A DNA stretch of 42,919 nucleotides from Bacteroidales bacterium (GTDB lineage Bacteria; Bacteroidota; Bacteroidia; Bacteroidales; Bacteroidaceae): NCBI GenBank assembly GCA_004552195.1, contig SFPC01000005.1, positions 1-42,919 on the forward strand. Direction: 5' to 3'. The notes under the pieces were generated by a model. It saw nothing but the letters and a program-made list of their open reading frames with translations, searched no databases and was not told the DNA's origin. Below are positions 37,539-42,919 of the stretch, piece after piece (the first letter of the stretch is position 1; every line of letters starts with the position of its first letter). A program made the translations under genes and the position numbers.

Positions 37539-39302
37539 ATGTCGCGCAAACCACACCGTTTACTACATATCCTTCTGCTCGCTGCAGTATGGCCCCTGTT
37601 TGTCGCTATGGCCCCCTTGCGCGCCTATGCCGTGGAAGGGGTGGCCACAGATGTGCTGCCACAACAGGTGAAGGAGCAATATGCCAGGCTTTCCCATTTG
37701 GACAACAAGACCTTGCTGGCCGAGGGGGAGCTTGCGTTAGGGGCTGACAATGAAAAGCTCGCCCTAACGGCCTTCAATATGCTCACCCGGCGCACTGCCC
37801 GAAGCCAAAATCCCGACGACCTCCATGCCTGTGCCAAAGCATTGTGCCACATCGGCGACATCTGTTATGCCCACTGTTCTTATTCCAAAGCCATGGAGTA
37901 TTACCTGAACAGCCTGAAAATGTGTGAGGAATACGGTTTCGACGTTCTCTTTCCACAGGTGTACAACATGATGGGGAACGTTTACAGTTCGTTCGACGAC
38001 TTTGAGCGTAGCAACCCGCTCTACCGCAAGGCACTGACCGGGGCGCGCAAGCTGGGCGACCGGAGTTTCGTGAACCGTATCCTGAACAACCTGATTTGCG
38101 CCTATCCGTGCAAGGAACCACTCACCGCTATCAAGGCATATTACCGGGAAATGGAGCAGAATCGCGAGAACCGTCCGCGCTACACATATAATCTGCTGAT
38201 GGACAAGGGTATGATTTTGGCCTACGAACACAAGGACCGCGAGGCCATCAGCTGGTTCAGAAAATCGGCGCACTTCGCCCAACGGGAAGGGTTGGATGTA
38301 GAGTGTATTGGTTCGTCGTATGCCAGCATGGCTGAATCTTTCCAAAAGTTGCATTTGCCTGACTCTGCCCTACATTATCTGCACATAAACGAACAGATGG
38401 CCCGCCGGAGCGGCCACGCCAATTTGCTGGCCGGCACACTCAGGAAACTCCATGCGCTGTATGAGGGGCGCAATCTGCAACGGGCATTACGCTACAAGGC
38501 GGAATACCTTGACCTGGCCGACTCCATTTATAATATCAACGAGTTCAACCACCTGAAAAACGCACAATTCCTCTACGAGACCGACCGCAACATCAGCACC
38601 ATTCACGCCCTAACGCTTGAAAAGGAACACAAGGAAACGCAGCTATCCATGCAACGTCGCTGGATGATTACCTTGATTGTCTGCTCGTTGGTCGTGTTGA
38701 TTATGCTAGTAGTGCTGTTCATCCAAAAGCGCAGGTTGAAGGAGTCCTATAACCGCCTTTATGAGCGCAACAAGGACATGTTGGCAGGCGAGAAGGCTTA
38801 CCGCCAACGAATCAAGGACTTGGAAGAACAACTGCCCGGCACAGCCACTGCCACGGGCGGAAGTGTTGCCACGGCTCATCCCGGTGCACAATCCATTCCT
38901 ACAGAACTGCGTAAGAATATCCTGGCTTGTATCATGCACACCATGGAACAGACCGAGGACTTTTGCGACAGCGAGTTCTGCATTGAGCGGTTGGCCGAAA
39001 AGGCCGGCACCAACAGCCGGTACACTTCGATGGTCATCAACAATGTGTTCGGCAAAACATTCCGGTCGCTCCTCAACGAGTACCGCATCAAGGAGGCCAT
39101 GCGCCGCATGATGGATGAGGACACCTACGGCATGCTCACCATTAAGGCTATCTCGGAGAGTGTGGGATATAAGTCGCAGTCCAATTTCATTGCCGTGTTT
39201 ACCAAACTGACGGGCATAAAGCCTTCGATGTTCCAGAAATTGTCGAAAGAGGAAAAGGAAAGGGCCTTGAACGCGCAGGCCGAGGGCGGTTCCGGAGCCT
39301 GA
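37539..39302 (+). CDS. Membrane-anchored TPR protein with cytoplasmic AraC-type DNA-binding domain
   Basis: A 587-residue hybrid regulator. Residues ~1-31 form an export signal (ending APLRAYA). Residues ~60-350 are a helical TPR-like array, e.g. ALCHIGDICYAHCSYSKAME and VYNMMGNVYSSFDDFERSNP. A transmembrane helix lies at about 376-396 (ITLIVCSLVVLIMLVVLFI). A charged coiled coil (~398-432) leads to an AraC/XylS-type helix-turn-helix domain at ~478-570, with AEKAGTNSRYTSMVINNVFG and ISESVGYKSQSNFIAVFTKL. The topology implies periplasmic sensing and cytoplasmic DNA binding without a kinase. The secreted protein at 39496 follows it and is the natural candidate target. Input signal unknown. Confidence 0.88.
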   Translation: MSRKPHRLLHILLLAAVWPLFVAMAPLRAYAVEGVATDVLPQQVKEQYARLSHLDNKTLLAEGELALGADNEKLALTAFNMLTRRTARSQNPDDLHACAKALCHIGDICYAHCSYSKAMEYYLNSLKMCEEYGFDVLFPQVYNMMGNVYSSFDDFERSNPLYRKALTGARKLGDRSFVNRILNNLICAYPCKEPLTAIKAYYREMEQNRENRPRYTYNLLMDKGMILAYEHKDREAISWFRKSAHFAQREGLDVECIGSSYASMAESFQKLHLPDSALHYLHINEQMARRSGHANLLAGTLRKLHALYEGRNLQRALRYKAEYLDLADSIYNINEFNHLKNAQFLYETDRNISTIHALTLEKEHKETQLSMQRRWMITLIVCSLVVLIMLVVLFIQKRRLKESYNRLYERNKDMLAGEKAYRQRIKDLEEQLPGTATATGGSVATAHPGAQSIPTELRKNILACIMHTMEQTEDFCDSEFCIERLAEKAGTNSRYTSMVINNVFGKTFRSLLNEYRIKEAMRRMMDEDTYGMLTIKAISESVGYKSQSNFIAVFTKLTGIKPSMFQKLSKEEKERALNAQAEGGSGA

Positions 39303-39458
39303 AGCGGGCGTGGCGAGTGCCGCCGCCCGGCCATGCTGTCGTTACGCCTTGGAACTGCTGGGTAAGGGGAATATCTTGGAAATCAGGCAAAATAATTTCT
39401 GTTTCGCGAAAGAGCAACGGTCTGCAAGAGAAAAAGATGGGCAGAATGGAGCATTTGT

Positions 39459-39466
39459 TACCTTTG
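39459..39466 (+). promoter_or_regulatory. -7 element of the 39496 secreted gene
   Basis: TACCTTTG is an exact TAnnTTTG match. The expected leader to the ATG at 39496 is about 23 nt, which argues against the longer in-frame start near 39310. Confidence 0.55.
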
Positions 39467-39495
39467 CCACCACTTGTTTTACATTTATTTTGCCT

Positions 39496-41652
39496 ATGAA
39501 CAGACTGATACAACAATCCATGCGATGGGCGGCAGGCTGCGCCCTGACCATGCTGTGCGGCACAGCACAGGCACAGACCAACCTGACAGCCAATGTCAAC
39601 GGTTGCAAGGTAGAACTGACTTGGGACTTGCCCGAAGGTATGCAAGACCAGGACAGCCAGGGTTTTGAAACCGAAGCTTTCCCCGGAGACGAATGGACGG
39701 TGCGCTCAACCAACACCAGCGATTACCGATGCTCGTGGTTCAGCTATCCCACATCCGACTTCACACAGTTTGAAAATTACAAGGAGTACATACATCAGGG
39801 CGAACGCAGTGCCATGGTGTATATGGATATGGGAAAACATACCGACGGCTCGTCGGCCAATCAGGACGAATGGCTCATATCGCCCCTCTACAGCCGGGCC
39901 ACTTACTTGGAGTTCTACAGTTATATTGACCCCAAGGTGCTGGAATACGATGGCTACGAAGGCTATGACGACCACTATTATGTGAAGCTGAGCCGCGATG
40001 GCGGTGAAACGTGGGAGGTAATCTGGGATGCCCGTACTTCCTGTTCTCCCGAAGGAGGCTGGCAACTGGTTTCGTTGCCGCTGGGCGAACCCTCGGAAAA
40101 TATGCGCATTGCTTTCAATGCCGTGAGCGGCTCCGCAAAACCCGAAGACCACCTCTATTTTTTGTGGGCCATCGACGATGTGCGTGTGAGTAGTTCCGCT
40201 GCTGCGGCCAAAGCGGCTCCGGCGGTCAGCTATGGCTACTATAATGTGTACTTTAACAACGAATTGCTGGCCACGGAGCTGAACACCCGCTCCTATGTGG
40301 ACCTTTCTGACAAGGTCGAGGGAACCCACACCTACCGTGTAACCTACATGGACAAACTGACGGATCAGGAAAGCGAGGGAGCATCTGTCCAAGTACAGAT
40401 CTATGCTCCGACCTTCGATGCTCCGCGCAACGTGAAACTCACCTGCCGCGAGGACAGCGAAGAGGGCTATGTGGCCTCGCTCACATGGGACGAACCCGAA
40501 GGACATCAAAAGCCCGAAGGATACATTGTCTATTGTAATGGTATGTGGGTTGCCTATGGCATCACCGAAACAAACTTTGAGAACACGGGGCTGACCAAGG
40601 GCGTTTACGAGTATGCCGTTTCTGCCATGTACGACAATCCTTGGGGCGAGTCGGAGGCAGTGGGCGATGTCATTGCCATCGGAACGCGTATGCCGGTGCA
40701 GAACTTGCAGGCACAGCTGCTTGGCGACGAGGTGTCACTCACCTGGCAAGCACCGAACGACAGCCAGCACCCTGTGAAGGCTTACCGCGTGTACCGCAGT
40801 ACCACGTGCATTGCGCAGGATTTGACCGAATGCAACTTTACCGACAAACAGGTGCCACAGGGATGTTTCGACTATACAGTGACTGCGGTCTATGAAGACG
40901 GCGAGGAGTCCATGGCTTCGGCTGTCAGCATTGAAAACGGCGAAATGCCCGTAGCCCCCCTTCCTTTTGCCGAAACCTTCGACACACCTTTCAAACCGGC
41001 CAACTGGCAGGTGGAGAATTTGTTTGAATATACTGAAGACTCCTACATTTGGCGTTTCGACGATTGGTTTGAGATGAATCTTTCCGGCGAAGGGTTCAGT
41101 GGCTGCTATGCCTCTATCGACGGCATCAGTGCCGGTTGGTCGGGCATCATGGCCAACCTCGTTACGCCGCTCCTCGACTCTCGCCATGCCGATGGCACGC
41201 AGCTGCTTTTGAGCTACGACCTCGACTTCCTTTCCTACTATGGCGACTGCGAGGGCAGGCTGGAGTATTCCACCGACAGGGGACAGAACTGGACCATACT
41301 CGAACAACTCACACCTTACAGCGACACCGACCTTGCACCGGGTGAAGCGTCTCGCGCCGTTCACATGAAACACGATGTGACACAGTTGGCCCAAACCGAT
41401 GCCATACAGTTCAGATGGTACTACAGCGGCAATATGGACGGACACATCGCCATCGACAATGTGCGCCTGGAACAAGTGGAACCCGAAGGCATTGCTGCCG
41501 TCACCACCGCTGAGCAGGGCAAAGTCAGCGTCTACAATCTGCAAGGAGTGAAACTGCTGGAAGCAGACAATGAAGCGGATATACCTACACTGCCCGCCGG
41601 CGTGTACATCTTTGAGCAAAACGGCCACAGCTGCAAGCGTATGTTCAAATAA
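39496..41652 (+). CDS. Secreted protein with two choice-of-anchor J domains, Fn3-like repeats and sorting C-terminus
   Basis: A 718-residue exported protein. Start is MNRLIQQSM, with a signal peptide ~1-27 (ending GTAQAQ), chosen because of the promoter at 39459. A first choice-of-anchor J/cleaved-adhesin-like domain has DEWLISPLYSRATYLEFYSY, VKLSRDGGETWEVIWDA and FLWAIDDVRVSS. Next come two or three Fn3-like segments (e.g. NLQAQLLGDEVSLTWQAP, AYRVYRSTTCIAQ). A second anchor J domain follows, with FAETFDTPFKPANW, LEYSTDRGQNWTILEQL and GHIAIDNVRLEQV. The last ~45 residues (VSVYNLQGVKLLEADNEADI, AGVYIFEQNGH, ending KRMFK) are the sorting type. Likely surface-exposed; similar anchor domains occur in Porphyromonas adhesins. 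Ligand unknown. Confidence 0.86.
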   Translation: MNRLIQQSMRWAAGCALTMLCGTAQAQTNLTANVNGCKVELTWDLPEGMQDQDSQGFETEAFPGDEWTVRSTNTSDYRCSWFSYPTSDFTQFENYKEYIHQGERSAMVYMDMGKHTDGSSANQDEWLISPLYSRATYLEFYSYIDPKVLEYDGYEGYDDHYYVKLSRDGGETWEVIWDARTSCSPEGGWQLVSLPLGEPSENMRIAFNAVSGSAKPEDHLYFLWAIDDVRVSSSAAAAKAAPAVSYGYYNVYFNNELLATELNTRSYVDLSDKVEGTHTYRVTYMDKLTDQESEGASVQVQIYAPTFDAPRNVKLTCREDSEEGYVASLTWDEPEGHQKPEGYIVYCNGMWVAYGITETNFENTGLTKGVYEYAVSAMYDNPWGESEAVGDVIAIGTRMPVQNLQAQLLGDEVSLTWQAPNDSQHPVKAYRVYRSTTCIAQDLTECNFTDKQVPQGCFDYTVTAVYEDGEESMASAVSIENGEMPVAPLPFAETFDTPFKPANWQVENLFEYTEDSYIWRFDDWFEMNLSGEGFSGCYASIDGISAGWSGIMANLVTPLLDSRHADGTQLLLSYDLDFLSYYGDCEGRLEYSTDRGQNWTILEQLTPYSDTDLAPGEASRAVHMKHDVTQLAQTDAIQFRWYYSGNMDGHIAIDNVRLEQVEPEGIAAVTTAEQGKVSVYNLQGVKLLEADNEADIPTLPAGVYIFEQNGHSCKRMFK

Positions 41653-41715
41653 TGTATGCCTTTACCGAAAAACATCGGAATTATCTGAATAAGTAGTCCG
41701 ACCTTAGCATACGAT

Positions 41716-41750
41716 AAGGAGGGCGAGTCATCATTGGCTCGCCCTCCTTT
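41716..41750 (+). terminator. Intrinsic terminator, target site of the intron fragment
   Basis: AAGGAGGGCGAG (41716-41727) and CTCGCCCTCCTT (41738-41749) form a perfect 12-bp stem with a 10-nt loop. The T tract is interrupted after TTT by the intron's first bases two nucleotides later. Confidence 0.9.
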
Positions 41751-41752
41751 GG

Positions 41753-41990
41753 GTGTTCGCCCGACATGGGCATAATCTAATGGGTGAAAGTCCCGAGCGC
41801 GCCCCGATAGCGGGAAGTGCATAGTCCGAGGCAACGGTGTCCACCGCGAGGGGAATCGGAAGGAAGCTAAGGACAAAAGTCTGGCTCCACGCACAGAAAC
41901 TTGATACTCAAAGTCAGGGGGCATAAGCTTTAAGCCTTGAAGGGGCAATAGGTTGACCTCCGGCAGTTAATCCTTCCTTCTTACGATAAA
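41753..41990 (+). mobile_element. Group IIC intron, 5' fragment (domain I only)
   Basis: It starts GTGTTCGCCCGACATGGGC, continues GGGTGAAAGTCCCGA, then GGTGTCCACCGCGAGGGGAA and CGGAAGGAAGC. These are in the same order as domain I of the Oceanobacillus iheyensis IIC ribozyme (compared from memory). It begins three bases after a terminator stem and T run, the usual insertion site of IIC introns. TCAAAG at 41908-41913 can pair (one G-U) with CTTTGG at 41747-41752, fitting EBS1-IBS1. No domain V follows before the next gene, so the intron is broken. The right boundary is an estimate. Confidence 0.85.
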
Positions 41991-42140
41991 GGTAGGGAAA
42001 AACTGTTATATATTTATCAGCTCGCCTATCGGCTCGCTGAACAACTGCAAAGTTAAAGATGGAGCAGCCTACCACTATGTTCATATTCTATATCAGGGAT
42101 TTTATACAGATAGTCATCTGCTTAGAGTTCCTTTTTAGAA

Positions 42141-42605
42141 TCATTTCGGAGAGACTTTCCATTTTACCGGTTCTTTCAGTATGATTCCGTCAGTGGCATC
42201 CTCCTGTGAGAATGTATTGCTGCAATATTGTATGCAGAGCATGAGAAGCGGAGTCGTTCCGTTGTTACGGACACTTCGTTTTCCTGCAGGAGATACCCTG
42301 ACAACGCTACCTTCTTCCACTGGGAACACTGTTCCGTCTACTTGAAATTCACCTTTACCGGAGAGGAAAAAATAAAGCTCCTCATGACTCTTGTGACTAT
42401 GCAGAAATCCGGTTTCTGTACCCGGGGCGAATGACTGGAAAGAAAACTCGCTTCCCGTAGTTCCGAGAGCGGTGCTGCAGAATACTTTTCCGGGGATTTT
42501 CACATCCGGGCCAAGCTGAAGTTCGTATTCATTCAGTTCATTCAACTTACCGACACTGATCGCGGCGAAATTCTGTTCTACCGCGATTTTTCTAATCTTT
42601 TTCAT
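42141..42605 (-). CDS. Cupin domain protein
   Basis: A 154-residue small beta-barrel protein. The first cupin motif is clear: HSHKSHEELYFFLSGKGEF with H69, H71 and E75/E76 as likely metal ligands. The second motif, PAGKRSVRNNG, lacks the usual histidine (S111 or nearby). So metal binding, if any, relies on fewer ligands. Small cupins of this kind may be isomerases, dioxygenases or sensors; nothing here decides. It runs 33 bp downstream of the metallo-beta-lactamase-fold gene in the same direction, so the two are probably co-transcribed. Base composition is more AT-rich than the rest of the window. Confidence 0.88.
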   Translation of the reverse strand: MKKIRKIAVEQNFAAISVGKLNELNEYELQLGPDVKIPGKVFCSTALGTTGSEFSFQSFAPGTETGFLHSHKSHEELYFFLSGKGEFQVDGTVFPVEEGSVVRVSPAGKRSVRNNGTTPLLMLCIQYCSNTFSQEDATDGIILKEPVKWKVSPK

Positions 42606-42638
42606 CTTTCTAATATTTTGAAATGATTGTTTATACAG

Positions 42639-42919
42639 TTATTTAAGTGTTATGATTTCTCCGTCTTCCGGTATAATCAGTCGGCTCATATCCGTCCCGT
42701 GATGGCGAGCTTCGTTGCGCAGGATGGCACGGGTGGTCTGGCAATGATCGATGGCATCCATGTGTACGGTAATCAGCTTGATGTGTGGGGGGAGTGTGTC
42801 AAGCATCGCCATTACTTCCTGTTCATTGGGGATGATACAACCGTCCGTCTTAGAGAATTCGGGGAATACCGCACCGCCACTGTTCACCACAATATAATTA
42901 GGACGATACTTTTCCACGG
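42639..42919 (-). CDS. Metallo-beta-lactamase-fold hydrolase, C-terminal part (runs off the window)
   Basis: At least 93 residues of the C-terminal end are present; the frame is open to the window edge, so the 5' part is missing. YIVVNSGGAVFPEF and LITVHMDAIDHCQTTRAILR match the late part of UlaG/COG2220-like hydrolases, where the histidine of VHMDAIDHC lies near the metal site. The catalytic HxHxDH motif would be upstream, outside the window. It precedes the cupin gene, with which it likely forms an operon. Specific substrate unknown. Confidence 0.75.
   Translation of the reverse strand, partial: VEKYRPNYIVVNSGGAVFPEFSKTDGCIIPNEQEVMAMLDTLPPHIKLITVHMDAIDHCQTTRAILRNEARHHGTDMSRLIIPEDGEIITLK

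Larger units (their letters stand above)
41653..42140. other. Gap with terminator, intron fragment and a stray promoter-like site
   Basis: The terminator at 41716-41750 and the intron domain I fragment from 41753 fill the left half. From about 41990 to 42140 no intron domain V/VI and no gene is seen. CAAAGTTA at 42048-42055 reads TAACTTTG on the minus strand, a -7 element pointing at the intron remnant with no gene to serve. Confidence 0.55.

Noticed and set aside
39310..39495. Longer start for the 39496 secreted gene
   Set aside because: A TACCTTTG promoter element at 39459 and a clear signal peptide at 39496 argue for the shorter form.
41532..41948. Open frame over the intron fragment and the end of the secreted gene
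   Set aside because: It crosses a terminator and structured intron RNA and has no homology I recognise.

Overview
The window looks like a chromosomal segment of a Bacteroidota member, most likely order Bacteroidales, with fairly GC-rich genes. Four things support this. Promoters match the Bacteroidota form (TTTG, about 19 nt, TAnnTTTG). Seven secreted proteins end in a Por/type IX-secretion-like C-terminal domain. The serine genes run serC-serA-DUF1015, and there is a methylmalonyl-CoA decarboxylase-type module. Genus cannot be fixed from sequence alone. No tRNA, rRNA or CRISPR array was seen.

Layout. 1-98: the 3' end (domains V and VI) of a group IIC intron. 119-5043 (-): a secreted GH2 beta-galactosidase with an extra N-terminal lectin-like region, then a TetR regulator. 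5425-21367: an island of six large secreted proteins (two on +, four on - in operon-like order) interrupted by a nucleotidyltransferase gene. The six are built from beta-propeller, Ig-like, choice-of-anchor and Omp28/thioredoxin-like parts, each with the sorting-type C-terminus. 21368-22344: about 1 kb of stacked repeats. 22345-29469 (-): housekeeping genes, namely a FAD dehydrogenase, radA, a MerR regulator, a flavin reductase and alaS. 29723-33320 (-): serC-serA-DUF1015, phosphorylated serine biosynthesis, closed by a clear terminator. 33655-35976 (+): carboxyltransferase, an 88-residue unknown and a biotin carrier. 36135-37406 (+): O-acetylhomoserine sulfhydrylase. 37539-41652 (+): a TPR-TM-AraC regulator and a seventh secreted protein. 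41716-41990: a terminator followed directly by a 5'-truncated-type fragment (domain I only) of a group IIC intron. 42141-42919 (-): a cupin and the end of a metallo-beta-lactamase-fold gene, in visibly more AT-rich DNA.

The unusual material is mostly between genes. Ten-bp phased CTATAG arrays sit in opposite orientation on either side of the nucleotidyltransferase gene. An 80-85 bp repeat family carries a promoter at its edge and drives alaS and the secreted-protein operon; one copy is nested inside another. There is a perfect 39-bp inverted repeat, an inverted pair of about 150-bp diverged elements, and several AT-armed, GC-looped palindromes. No single complete novel system is proven. The best candidates for something undescribed are the promoter-carrying mobile-looking repeat, the CTATAG arrays, and the Omp28-like secreted cluster in which one member lacks the CxxC pair.
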